Origin: Clavelina lepadiformis
Taxonomy: Eukaryota > Chordata > Ascidiacea > Aplousobranchia > Clavelinidae
DNA: 64,000 nucleotides
Assembly (NCBI RefSeq): GCF_947623445.1
Contig: NC_135243.1
Span: 8,062,501-8,126,500 of the forward strand
Reading direction: 5' to 3'
The stretch's first letter is position 1. Each line of letters opens with the position of its first letter. Below, in pieces: positions 23,016 to 34,557 of the stretch. A program made the position numbers and the translations under genes. The notes under the pieces were generated by a model that was not told the DNA's origin, made no database searches, and was given only the letters and a program-made list of their open reading frames with translations.

Positions 23016-25049
23016 CCTAGGCAAATTGTCTGCTGCCTGGCCAGACTGCAGAGTATGGACGTTTTCAGCAAGATCTTGGGACTGCCCAACAACCAAAATT
23101 GACAAATGAAATGGGCAAAAATTCTCAGATGCAATGGAACTGCGCATTTAGTATACTTTACACACAGTAAAGTATACAGTTTGACTTATTCAACCTCTAA
23201 GTCAATTGAAAATTGATTCAACACATAGGCCTAAGTTCTGTCCAAATCATTAAATGCAAAATAACCCAACTTAAGTGCGGCACTGAGGTTCATTAAAAGC
23301 AATATTGAGTGCACCTATGCCAAACTCTACAGTCTAGCAGCCTGGCAATAAAAAAAAATCTGTAGGCCGTAGTGAAAAGAGTGCCACCTGCAAACGCAGG
23401 AGGTTCAGCAACGTGCGCGCCAAACCTTTTCATCTTCACGCCGATTTAATAAATAAACTTTGGTTGTTTGAACGCTAATTTATAATAAATAAATAAATAA
23501 TTGAGCCTTTCGTGTACGCCAAAACTTGCGTCTTTGTACGCATGATTTCCCGTCGAAAACTGCCATATTTTCCAGCCAGGCTGTCAGGTTGTAGCCCATA
23601 TAGCCTAGGCCTAACCTGACGACTCCATAGCCTAAATAAATATAATGGTAAACTCGCCGTGCAAAAACTATAGGCTGGTTAGGTTATACAAAATACTTCA
23701 ATACATCAAACAGGTTTTCTTTATGTAGCCTAACATGCGTACTTAAAGTTTTGCAATGCTTAAGCGCGCCAAACCTAATCGGGAAATTTCTTAGATTTTG
23801 ATGCTTGGTCAACATGACTTTTACGTTAACACTTTTTTTCACAAAGCAAAATCTTCCTGAATTTCTTCCGTGCAAACTTGTACAAAATAATTAATACTAA
23901 TAAACTTTACGTTTACTTTTTTGCCAAAGCTTGAGTTTTGAAAAGCTTTCTTTCTATTTACAGTGGTTTAATGTACGGAAAATTCTCATCAACCAATAGG
24001 GTTATTTTAAAACTGTGATTTTTATCCCTGTCATGCTTGTAGATCATAAAATAATGACTTGCAGATCGGAAGCGTAAAATGTAATACAGTAGCTGTTGAG
24101 TTAAATAAACTATCAAGACTGATTGAGTCCACATGCACAGCAAATATCAGGGCCAGGGTTATAACCTACCATCTGCAAGACTCCATGCGAAATGTGATAA
24201 CTGATTATCTGTAATGTAAAATCTTAAGAAGCGAACAAAACCCGCGAAAAAAGTATTGCAGCACTCTATACTGCAGAAACTTGCAGCAATCCGCCTGTTG
24301 CTACCTCATTGAATGAATGATTGGTTATTGCATAATGTGATTTTATAAACAATCGTTTTTATGACTTTTGGAATGTTTACGTATATCAAGTTATCACTAG
24401 CTATCGTGGCAGCTTGTAAGGACCATCCCACATGTAACAAAGCACATACGCATTTCAATCTAATTAAAAACCTGGTAGTAGAATTATTTTTTCTGGTTTT
24501 AAAAAATAAGTCCTTAACATTAGGCTTAAAAGGAATAACTCATAAATAAAACCTGATAATCTCACTTACATAAGCTGATTTCATTTGGAAACTAAAAATG
24601 TACCTAATAAGGTAAGTTGTCATCCACATATCACAATAGCGATGGAACAAACATCTATGAATCACTAAATCATCTTTAATCATGTCCAGCATCAAATGAA
24701 TGTAAAAAAATACAGAGATTCGGGATACAGCACTGAAATTGGTAATTTAATTTAGATTTGCGGAAAAATACAATATACTTCTACATGCATGGAAAACCAC
24801 TGTTTATAATATTAGTACAATACAACAACAATATTTTAAATTTCACATTTGCATAATCAATGAAATAGCAAAAACAACAGTATCTACAAGTGATTGAAGG
24901 TAGCAAGCAAACAACAATCAAGTCTGAATTAAGCTTGTAATATTAAATACCAGATGCAAGCTCTATGTGGGTAGAACAGCAATCTCAGTAACTAAATTTC
25001 TGCTTCAATTAAACATATGATAAGTCGGTCATAAAGACGAGTCTATCCT
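23016..25049. other. no gene seen
   Basis: Anonymous AT-rich sequence. Short open frames have no splice or family support. A small AATA repeat lies near 23480-23500. Confidence 0.5.
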
Positions 25050-26306
25050 TTAGTTACTGATGACTGCAAAATTTATTCTGTTTCTTTGGAGTCGATTGAT
25101 CAAAGTTGTCTTGCAGAATGCTGCACCAGGTGGAAAAACACCTCCTTTTGGCGGTAGACACTCTGTTTCTTTGAGAATCACCAAAGCTGCTTGTACTAGG
25201 CATATAGGTGTGGCTATGTAACCAGGCTCTGGTGCCGATATGCGAACCGTCATCTTCTTGTCAGGTTTATCTTTTCTTCCTAGATCAGGATTACCATCAG
25301 AATAACCTTCTCCATACATGGTAAGGGTGAAGCTGGTTTCTTCCATCTGCTTTCTTGACGGCCCTTCGTGTGAACACCTACCACCCGTAAAGAACTTTGG
25401 ATGTTTCAGCAGCAGCGACCTACCCCAGGCACTTTTTGCAAGCATCATGAAAATGCTGCCGAATATGACCATTTTAATGACACTCCAAATGCTTCCAACA
25501 CAACTGTACATTGAATATTGGACTGGTGGTTCATCAAAGGTTTCATAGATAATCCGCTGTGAGCGTCTAACCACTGCTGCATCTGCACCAAGAAAGTGCA
25601 TTGCATAGCATCTCAAGGGAGAAGAATAATGAAACATGCCTTCTAGCTTCAGCTTTGGGCCCACCAGTGGCAATGGCTTAAAACCAAATGCTCTGCGGAT
25701 TTTCTTCAATGATGACACATCACTGATACCATACACAGCGCTTTCATACGTTGCAAAGTGCAAACCTGCACCACGTGGGCCAGACAGAATGTTGAGATAG
25801 CTTTTAATGCTATTCAACGTTCCAGGAAACTGCTGCTTAGTGAAAAGTGCACCCATGTCACTTGGTATGCTATCGAATCCACACGCTCCAACAATGTAAA
25901 CACCAGCTGCTTCTGCCATATCATTATACTTTAGCTGCATATTTTCCAGAAACTGCGGCTCACCCGAAATGTCCACATAATTTGCTTTAGCTTCTACGCA
26001 AGCCCGCACCACTTGTTCACCAAAAAACCTGTATGGTCCGACACAGTCCAAGACGATTTTAGCTCGTTTGCACATTACCAGTAATGACTGAAAGTCATTC
26101 ACATCAGCCATTATGATATCATTGGACAAATTTTCCAAACCGGTTTCTTGAAGTACTTGGATAAGCTTACTTCTGTTTCTTCCTGCAATCGTAAAACTCA
26201 CACTCTCTTCAGCAGAAATTCGCTTCACTTCTTCGACAACGAATTTTCCTGTGAAGCCAGTGGCTCCAAAGATGACCATGTCATAATCTTTTTGTTCGAA
26301 AGCCAT
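25050..26306 (-). CDS. SCCPDH: saccharopine dehydrogenase-like oxidoreductase (SCCPDH type), intronless
   Basis: The single-exon frame of 418 residues matches the usual length of SCCPDH (human 429). The N-terminal NAD(P)-binding Rossmann motif is IFGATGFTGKFVVEEV at about residues 12-27. Family landmarks include VLDCVGPYRFFGEQVV, YVDISGEP, GACGFDSIPSDMG and SGPRGAG. A hydrophobic segment at about residues 265-285 (VIKMVIFGSIFMMLAKSAW) fits the membrane or lipid-droplet association of SCCPDH. Despite the name, animal SCCPDH is not the lysine-pathway enzyme, and its substrate is not settled. The gene has no intron, unlike most neighbours, and lies 395 bp downstream of the BAG1-like gene on the same strand. 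Confidence 0.93.
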   Translation of the reverse strand: MAFEQKDYDMVIFGATGFTGKFVVEEVKRISAEESVSFTIAGRNRSKLIQVLQETGLENLSNDIIMADVNDFQSLLVMCKRAKIVLDCVGPYRFFGEQVVRACVEAKANYVDISGEPQFLENMQLKYNDMAEAAGVYIVGACGFDSIPSDMGALFTKQQFPGTLNSIKSYLNILSGPRGAGLHFATYESAVYGISDVSSLKKIRRAFGFKPLPLVGPKLKLEGMFHYSSPLRCYAMHFLGADAAVVRRSQRIIYETFDEPPVQYSMYSCVGSIWSVIKMVIFGSIFMMLAKSAWGRSLLLKHPKFFTGGRCSHEGPSRKQMEETSFTLTMYGEGYSDGNPDLGRKDKPDKKMTVRISAPEPGYIATPICLVQAALVILKETECLPPKGGVFPPGAAFCKTTLINRLQRNRINFAVISN

Positions 26307-26701
26307 TTAAATAGATGCAGTCAAAATCTATATTATTTTTAAGTAGATCTGTATTAAGTAGTGAAAAAAATTGTTTAGCTACAAAAAATGTTTGGACAAA
26401 ATGTTAAAAAGAAAGAAGTATTTAACGTGGTTATAGTACAAGCATCAAAAATGGTTCCGTAAATAAAACAATAGCTTACGCATAATTATAGCGTATATTT
26501 TTTTCTAAAATTCAAAACTATTCATTTTAAATAATCTAAGGAAATGCAAGAAACAAACATTTAACAAAAGCACTTGTTCTAGACAATTGTATTCACCATA
26601 CACGTATATTAACACTAAGCATGCATTGCCAAATGACAGAAATACATATATATATAGGGAAAGACATGAAATTATAAATACAGTGAAATCTGAAAATGTC
26701 T

Positions 26702-27265
26702 CTACTTCTGCTCATTGTCAATTAAGTGAAGAGCAAAATCACATTTATCCAAGTGTTTTTGTATTTTGTCAACAACAACTTTTCTTTTTATCCTGGCATC
26801 TTTGAAGTCAGAAACAACAGTCATAGAATCTATATTTTCAAGATGTTTCATTAATGAATGAGAATGAGCGAGTATTTCCTTCTCGATTTTTTGATATGCT
26901 TCGGCTTTATGTTTCTGATCCATGAATCCTTTCAAAATGCTATCAACATGTTTTTCGATATCTGCAATCAATTGACCGGTTTTGCTGACATCCCTTTCGA
27001 TGCTTTGAAATTTGTTCAATGCCTCCTCCTCATCTGGATTATAACGTTTCCCTACCACCATGATCTTGCTTCCGGATTTTATCCCAGATTCGGATAGGAG
27101 TTTGTCTGGATCTTTTGTCAATGTGACGCCTTTAAATATGAGTTTTTGACGATGCTCCGGGATTTCACTTTTTTCCTCTACAATGTGCATCAACTCCTGA
27201 ACAGTCGCATCCAGAGATGCTGTTACTTTGTGCCTTGTAGCTCCCACAGATATTGTCAGTTCCAT
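26702..27265 (-). CDS. BAG1: BAG1-like Hsp70 nucleotide-exchange co-chaperone, intronless
   Basis: The 187-residue single-exon frame begins MELTISVGATRHKV. Residues 1 to about 75 form a ubiquitin-like domain (VQELMHIVEEKSEIPEHRQKL, read in parts, and KLIFKGVTL). Residues about 95-180 form a helical BAG domain with QLIADIEKHVD and RKVVVDKIQKHLDKCD. This UBL-BAG order matches short BAG1 isoforms, which stimulate ADP release from Hsc70/Hsp70 and link it to the proteasome. No second exon is needed. No signal peptide is present, so it should be cytosolic or nuclear. Confidence 0.92.
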   Translation of the reverse strand: MELTISVGATRHKVTASLDATVQELMHIVEEKSEIPEHRQKLIFKGVTLTKDPDKLLSESGIKSGSKIMVVGKRYNPDEEEALNKFQSIERDVSKTGQLIADIEKHVDSILKGFMDQKHKAEAYQKIEKEILAHSHSLMKHLENIDSMTVVSDFKDARIKRKVVVDKIQKHLDKCDFALHLIDNEQK

Positions 27266-27452
27266 AATTACTTAATATAACACTTTGTCATGAAATATTT
27301 CTAAATGCGAATAGCCAAAAGGTATGCATTTTCACACTTCTGGTGCTGCTCAGTGAACAGATTGTTTCAGAATGAGCTTTGATTTTTTTTAATCTACCAC
27401 AAAATACTATGTTGCACCAACTATAAAACAAATCCACCCATATAGCAAATAC

Positions 27453-27554
27453 GGGTCTAGTATAGAAGTGCACAACCAGATGGCGTCACAATTTGAGTAG
27501 CTGTGGTCTAGTATACAAAGGCATCCTGTGGTTGTGCACTTGTATACTAGACCC
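27453..27554. mobile_element. hairpin MITE, copy 1
   Basis: The 102-bp element starts GGGTCTAGTATAGAAGTGCA and ends with nearly the reverse complement, so it could fold into a long hairpin. The middle contains GTCACAATTTGAGTAGCTG. A second copy lies 235 bp downstream. It is too short to code for protein. Confidence 0.65.
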
Positions 27555-27788
27555 GACCCGAAATGTTGGCCCATATTAATTTATTTTACTTGCCAGACAC
27601 TGTTCAGTAGCTTGACTCAGGTATGCCCTTCTTTTTATGTAGCTTTCATGAAAAGATTGAATTAAAAAAGAGTGAAATTTTACAAGTACCACATGAATCT
27701 ACTAGTCCTACTGTTAAATATATAGCCTAAATGTATGTATATGTGACTGTATTTGATAACTGAAATACATAGGCTAGTAGTATTTGCA

Positions 27789-27888
27789 GGTCTAGTATAC
27801 AAATGTATAACCAAATGACGTCACAATTTGAGTAGCTGGGGTCTCGTATACAAATGCATCTGTGGTTGTAAACTTCTGCACTAGACCC
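27789..27888. mobile_element. hairpin MITE, copy 2
   Basis: This copy shares GGTCTAGTATACAAATGTAT, GTCACAATTTGAGTAGCTG and the closing CACTAGACC with copy 1, in the same orientation. Moderate divergence between the two copies suggests separate insertions or an old duplication. Confidence 0.6.
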
Positions 27889-28439
27889 GGCTACACATTA
27901 TGCAAACGAATTGCTATTTCTTTGGACAAGTACTAGTCAGCCGTCAGGATTGGTCTTGGCAACGCCGTACATACGTACCACTGCAGCCATACATAGGCCT
28001 ACGTAGCCTAATTAATGACTATAAATACTGAATTAAAATTCAATTCTGGAAAAAATAGGGCGAGCCGGGGTGAAAGGGTAAAAGTAGGCACTTTTTAACA
28101 CCAAAAAGGCCCACCTGACTGCGTTTGCACAACACGCATGATGACGAAATTAACATGAGGCCAACTGGCAACATTAGCAGTTAAGTTACTAGTTTAGTAG
28201 TTACTATCTCACGTTACATGGCAAAGATGGCACACACTTATACATTGGCGACGCGTGACGTCATAGAACATTTGATAAAATGGCGCACATTATTCATTCG
28301 TTACAAAAAGTCAAAGTTAGAGCAATACAGTATATTTAGCAATGTTGCAGTATTGTATATTGTATGGTTTTTTGCTGTTATAACAGGCTATAGAAACTAA
28401 AATGTAGTATTAAACAGATCTACAGTGATAACTTAACAG

Positions 28440-28538
28440 CGAAGGCTTGCCTTGGCCAAAACTCCAGTGGAAATTAAAGCAGCGCAGTATATTGACCACC
28501 TGGAATCAACGTTGAGGCGTTTACGATTACAAGGCAAG
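28440..28538 (+). other. possible orphan exon
   Basis: A 33-codon open segment lies between an AACAG acceptor and an AAG|gtgttt donor. It encodes KTPVEIKAAQYIDHLESTL followed by RRLRLQGK, with a regular amphipathic pattern typical of coding helices. No partner exon was recognised on either side and I do not recognise the family. It could be a relic or chance. Confidence 0.25.
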
Positions 28539-28712
28539 GTGTTTTCGTTTCTTTTGATCTGAGGGTGGTATCAAGTCTATAAGGCTTCAAACTTTTATTC
28601 ATCGTAACGTTTATGTATCATATACTTATTAGACACAATATTTATTTCATTTACGTCGTGTTTTTATATTATTTATGTAGTACGTTCATATATTATTGGA
28701 TTGGCGAAATAA

Positions 28713-28760
<48 letters not shown>

Positions 28761-28761
28761 C
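28713..28761. repeat. (CT)n-(GT)n microsatellite
   Basis: An uninterrupted run of CT dinucleotides passes directly into a short GT run. It is a simple repeat with no gene around it. Confidence 0.95.
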
Positions 28762-29189
28762 TCGTAAAATTCATGACAGTTGTCTATCTTTTCGTATTCC
28801 TGAACACTTGCTTATTATTTAATCATAACTGAGCCGCCCTGAAGCTTGACAAGGTACGCTTATGTCATAGTTACCAGAAACTATAAATAAGGCATCAAAT
28901 CATACCAAAACACTAAAGCAGTCACGTTTAAACTCCAAAGTGTTATTTAAATTATGCTGCAATATCACACAATTACCTGTAAGCCTCTTTGTGACTTTTT
29001 GGAAACACCTGTTTTTGCTTTTCTTATTCTTATACGTAGTAGGCTACATTCTTAAAGTAAACTTAAGTTAAGTTAGGATTATAAACATGTTGCAAGAAGG
29101 GTGCCCGGTAGAGTTTATGTCTCGTACACTCAATAAATGTGAGCAACATTATCCGTCTGTTGTGACCCCAAAGGGATAACATTTACACA

Positions 29190-29695
29190 GAGGAAGGCAG
29201 TCGGTACTTTGAAAGTATCGTCGGTAACGTCACCGGTACTTGGCAAAGAATGTAGCGACGGTTCCGGTATTCGGTACTATTTTAAAAAAGTAGTTCGGTA
29301 CTTTGTCGGTACTCGTTATCGGTACGTTTTGTGTAAAAGATTCTGCTGCAAATGCAATGCGCTATTATGCCCCGGTAAAGGTTACTCCAGGTCAAAACAT
29401 ATAAGACGTTAATCATTTGCAATTTTGCTTGACATTTCTCAATTAAAAAAGATCAACAGTTGCCAAAATAAAGTATTAAGGATTAATTAAAATGTATTTT
29501 TGAAAACCTATTTCTTGAAATTTGGAAATTTTCTTAGTCCCGGGACGGATTGAAATTTCTTGAAAAAAGTAATTCGGTACAGAGATTCGATACTTTTTTC
29601 AAAAGCACCGACGGTACCGGTATCGGTATCGGTAGTGAAAATGTACCGCGATACAGTAATTCGGTACTATAGTACTGCGGTACTGCCCACTTTTG
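29190..29695. repeat. CGGTAC-rich interspersed repeat
   Basis: The words CGGTAC, TCGGTA and CCGGTA recur densely in both halves around an AT-rich centre. The outer edges are roughly inverted (GGCAGTCGGTAC on the left, GTACTGCCCAC on the right). A truncated copy lies at 3896-4185. No target duplication was seen, so the superfamily is unassigned. Confidence 0.55.
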
Positions 29696-29759
29696 CATTC
29701 ACATTAGTAACGGCTCTGTATGGTAATCAGTAATGGTAATTAATAATGTAATGCTAATT

Positions 29760-29965
29760 AGTAATGGCTCTGTTGGTTTCCTTTAGATTAAGCGAAACCA
29801 ACCGAGGAAAAATCAAAAACAACAAAATACTGATGTGTCGTCTGCAACTGAGTCCTTTCCTCTACGAAATTCGGTACACGCCAGAGAACGAAATTGTTGT
29901 CCCTGATGCCCTTAAGAGTTTCTGCCGTGATAGATTGCCAAAAAGATTTGTCATTGCTTCATGAT
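29760..29965 (+). mobile_element. Ty3/gypsy-type LTR retroelement relic (pol fragment)
   Basis: About 65 codons resemble the tail of the reverse transcriptase-RNase H region of Ty3/gypsy elements, with the recognisable IRYTPENEIVVPDAL block. No LTR, gag, integrase or other part was recognised nearby, so this is an old broken fragment. Confidence 0.6.
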
Positions 29966-30264
29966 TCCCTTGGACAGCACCAACATAATCCTTAGGTTGG
30001 CTGGGCGTTGGCGCTGCTGAGTCCAATCGTAACGCATTGGCGTCACCACGTGCTTAAAATTGCATGTCGACGGCGTGTTCTTACGCAGCCTTTCTTTTGA
30101 TTTGAAGGTGTTCTGTGGAACAAAGCAAATTCCTCTAGCGGCAGTAAAAAGTATATTACAGTATTTGTAAAATCTATAACATTGCGTTGTAGGTTATCTT
30201 TAAAACCCAACTGTCTTATTACACCAGAACTTGTAAATGCGCTATAGCGTTGCAAAACTTGTAA

Positions 30265-31065
30265 GGTACCTGTACCGAATAAGGCCCGGTCCCTAATAAG
30301 GCCCATTGCTCATATTTCGCAAACCCGTGCAAATAAATAAAGGATTTTGTCCCTACATAAAAACTAATATAAATTCATGATGGTTTACCAGATTTCATCC
30401 TTGTCACGTGATCAACCGATTCGCTAGAGCACAACAAAAATTTGATATTTGGAGTTAAGGTGGTTTTGTTAATTTAGAAAAAAAGTAAGTGAGAATTTGG
30501 CCGGGTAAATGAACTGTTGTCAGCCGGCTGAAGTTTTCATGTAACAACCAACTTAGTATTGAAAAGGATAATGCACTTTTTTTTGCTAAAATTTTTCTGA
30601 TGATAAAAATGTGACGTTTTTTTCGTTGATGCCACATACGCCTAATAAGGCCCATACAAGATGCCTGGCTAATTGATGTCCAGACTTCAAGAGTGGTTCC
30701 AGTCATCAGTTGGCAAATTGCTGCAGTTACTTTGATGCGCCTAGTGGAATCCTTTTAAATGTTTGTACAACTTAAAATGTGTAATTTTTAATAATGTTAT
30801 ATGTTGTCTATTACTATGTTTTGAATCAAAATACTCACAAAATTGGTGGGCCTTATTAGGAACCTATGCTCCTAATAAGGCCCATTTTTTGGAATTTTTA
30901 ATTTCTTTATAAAAATTTTTGGGGGGGTTGTCAGGTATTGTAGTTTTAATATGTTGTAGTCATATACCCTCACTAATAGAATACGATTTTTCAGTCTATT
31001 CTCATTTATGGTTCTTGAGTTATTTTCAAAAAAGTGTTAGGTGGGCCTTATTCGGTACAGGTACC
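30265..31065. mobile_element. unclassified DNA transposon with about 23-bp inverted ends
   Basis: The ends are perfect inverted repeats: GGTACCTGTACCGAATAAGG on the left and CCTTATTCGGTACAGGTACC on the right, each continuing into GCCC/GGGC. The motif CCTAATAAGGCCCA recurs inside in both orientations (near 30291, 30640, 30845 and 30872). No transposase was found. The flanks CTTGTA and CTTATA are similar but not identical. Confidence 0.65.
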
Positions 31066-31670
31066 CTTATAGATCCGTTTTTCGGGACACTCATCATTTA
31101 ATGCAAAATCCATAGAGAACAATTTAGCTTAAAACTTTCAGTTTTTTTTCTCTGAAACTAGATATAATAAACAAACACTTTTATAGAAGTACAACAAAGT
31201 GTCGAGCAGGACACACAGGACAGTTCAGTTTCATAAACCAAATTTCTTCCAAAATTTCTTAGAAATTCTGGAACTGTAGCCTATGTTGGAAACAACGCCT
31301 CGATGTTTAAAACAGGAGATAAGTGCACATTCAAATAGCAGACAATCAATCATAGCTTAAGCGGAAGGAAGTAGAATCGTTATAGCTGCCGGACGTGCCT
31401 AATTTGTCACGATAAAACCGCTTCTTCCGAAAAACAGGAGAATTTTGTTTTCAAACCAGAAAATCAATTTAGCTCCAAAACTTAAGAGAGAATATACAGC
31501 AATTGATTTGATCAGTTCTTAATTCAGGCATTAAAGGGTTAACAATTGTAATTATGCTGATTAAGATTTAGCTACTGTACAATAGTTATTTAACATTTTT
31601 TACCTACGTTTTAACACAGGGAGACATATTTCTAGCATTACAGGTTACATTACAGCATTACACAAAAATT

Positions 31671-33567
31671 ATGTACGAAAAAGAAATGGTCAATAAAGAA
31701 TATTACGGACTGACAATGGCTGCACTTGGTACGGTAGGCCTATTTTATTGTTGTTTATGTTTCAGCATTTAGTAGCAATCCACCCACGTTACAGAAAATG
31801 TTGTAATTTTAAGTTATACATTATGGCTGGATCCACGCGGAAATATTTAATGAGAGGATGTTACGTTCCTTCATCTTAACCGAGCGTTTGATGCGCGAGC
31901 AGGCTAAGTTAAATAGTCAACTCGCGAGAAATCATCGGAATGAGAATATGATATACTTATGACAGATGATCGGTAAAACCCATTAGATAATCGTTGTGTA
32001 ATATTTTAGGGTCATTTTGCCTTTTGGGTCATGGCTTGATTGCACTGGCTATTCGAAGCAAGCCTTCGCTGAAGGAAAGAACGTTTTTTCTGAGATCTTT
32101 AGGGCTTTCTGACATTTTTGTCACAATCCACATTTTTATGAGCGCTTGGGCAGCATTTCAAAAAACGTGGGTGTTTGGGAAAATCGGCTGTCAGGTAAGA
32201 AGAAAAAAAGTTAAGTAAATAATTCCATTTGTATATCATTAAAACTCTTGCTACTAAACATGATTGTGCGTTTATTAGTTGGATGCTTACATCGGTATGG
32301 CCTTTGCATTGGCAAGCATTTCTAATGCAGCCTGGATTGCAAAAGACAAGTATTACTACGCTTGTGAATCCAGAAAATGTAAGAACTTTGAAGTGTGCTC
32401 AGGGAAAATAGTTTTAAAGTTTCTTAGAGATCGGAATAGATATCGTTTTCGAAAGCACAGTAATATTTTTTCAGGGGGCCAAAACTACTCCAAATGTGCA
32501 ATGATTCTATGGTTAAGTGCTATAGGATTCGCAGCACTGCCCTTTTTAGGTGTTGGAAGTTACGGGTTTGAAACTTCGGATCCTTTCTGGCAGACTGGTT
32601 GTATGCTCGATTTCCATCACGTGGGCGTGTAAGTACATATGCGAGTTTATTTATTCGCCTGATTGCATAATTATTTTGTATACTATGTGGTTATAAATAC
32701 TATAGAAATTTCTGTTTACTTTGATTCAAACAAACTGGTTTAAGCATTGTTTCAATGTAAAGAGTTAATTTATATAGTTGCGTTAGTTCAGCAAGAAAAT
32801 AAAAGTGTGAGATACTGCAATCATGCGCAAACCTGTTGTTTTAGGAAATATACATTGTACATCATCATATTGTCGCTTGTTTGGTTCGCTTTGCCTCTCT
32901 ACCATATCATTTGGTATTATAAGAAGATTAGAGACGCAGAAAAGGCCACGCTTCCGGTATAAGTTTCCGTTTTTCTTTTATTTAAATTAACAATACTTTT
33001 TGCAATACATCCCACAGGAGTTTATCCAACTTTTATGATTTCAAAACATTAGACTATTCAATACTGACATAAAGTTGGGTTCCATTATCTTTTTACAGAT
33101 GGAATACATTGTACCTGCACAAATGATAGCGTCGTGGCTTCCATACGCAGCTTATGCTATGCTGTCGATCACACTTGGAACCAGTGTAGTGCCGTTTTAT
33201 GTAACAGCTATCAACAACGTAAGCATGTGACGATTGTGACGTATTTATATTGATAGACTTTGAGCTTGTGTAGAAACAAAAATCAATTATCGTTCATACC
33301 AAACAAAAGAGAAGAAATTTTATACACGAATGCTCGGGATCATGAAAGAATAAAGCAAGAGACGCTGTACTGTAAATAAGCAAATCTTTGAGACAATTGT
33401 TTAATGAAAAGCCATTTTGACTTGTTTGTTTTTCATACAAAAAGGTTGCAGCAAAGATTTTCTTTGCCACCAACCCTTTTCTATACATGTGGAGCGACGA
33501 CGAGTTGGGAAAGGCCTGCATTGAAGTTATTACTGGGAAGAAAGGAATAAAGGAAGCAAGCGAATAG
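31671..33567 (+). CDS. RGR/retinochrome-type opsin A
   Basis: This seven-helix GPCR has 283 residues from exons 31671-31728, 32010-32194, 32279-32378, 32475-32628, 32845-32956, 33099-33218 and 33445-33567, all in phase. The retinal-binding lysine is K247, five residues before NPFLY in helix 7 (VAAKIFFATNPFLY), the spacing of rhodopsin K296. Helix 3 starts after GCQ and ends AKDKYY, so the DRY position reads DKY. The GVGSYGFE loop with TGC supplies the second disulfide cysteine. Short length and the CQ..GM.ALASI pattern resemble RGR, and ascidian Ci-opsin3 is of that group. Such opsins usually bind all-trans-retinal and photoisomerise it. An AATAAA lies at 33786. It is paired with opsin B downstream. 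Confidence 0.88.
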
Positions 33568-34557
33568 TTTAACCATTTCTTTACTGAATTAAGGCATCAT
33601 GTTGTTGTGTGAACGAAAAATCTGTAACCAAGTGATGGCAGTAAACCAAGTTTATGTTTATATTGTTGTTTTTAGTATTTATTTTGCCTGACATGCTGAT
33701 ACTATACGTAATAATTTATTATCGATATCATCAAAATCGTTATTACTTACATACAACATAAAATGTTTATGAAAAGTTTATAATTAATAAATAAAAAAAT
33801 TCAAAATAAATCTTTGGAACATTTATCAACAATGTCAGTCTTATTTATATGCGGTAAATTGCAATATCGTTAATTTATTGAGTGAGTTTATCGTATCATT
33901 TGTTTTTCAAATATGTTTGTTATACTTGCTAGTTTTGCCAATATGCAGTTTATGATCTCACCTATACATGGATCAATAATAGCACAATGCAATCAGCAAG
34001 AGTTTGGTTATACAGCATCGCTCAGTCACTATAGTCAGCTGGTTTGACTTCTGAAATGGAATGATTAAACGCCATTATGCCAGTTGAACGCTACAAAACA
34101 AACATTTTATACTTTTTCCGTAAAGTGAAGTTGCTAGCCACAACACAAGTTCGAGGCCGAGGCAGTGTAGCGAACAGCGATGAAAATGACATTACGTCAT
34201 TATAGGTCAACCAATTTGTGAATTTCGGTGTGAATTTCGGTAGTTCATTCGTTTAATTCCCGGCCTATCACCAAGAAACTTCTGCAGCGATTTTCAAAAT
34301 CGGGAGTAGTATTTAATTCCCAATAACAATTACCGGTACACCTTAGGACATTACGGAAGCCTATTTTCATAAATACATTACAAGTTGCAGGTAGGTCTAT
34401 TTCGAAATTGCAGGTATTTCGAAATTTCCAAAACTTTATAAATTGTGTGTACAGTATCTGGTTATCTTGCTGACTTGTTTGCTCTGGCTGTCAATGATGC
34501 TTGTTCTCGCATTTCGCTGCAATCGGACGTCTTGTTTTTGTCAAGTCCGCTCTAATG
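33568..34557. other. opsin A 3' region, no further gene seen
   Basis: This contains the probable opsin A 3' UTR with AATAAA at 33786-33791, then anonymous sequence. No exon was recognised. Confidence 0.5.

Noticed and set aside
26307-26701. operon of BAG1 and SCCPDH
   Set aside because: The 395-bp gap is long for tunicate operons, which usually have very short spacers, and no trans-splice evidence is visible.
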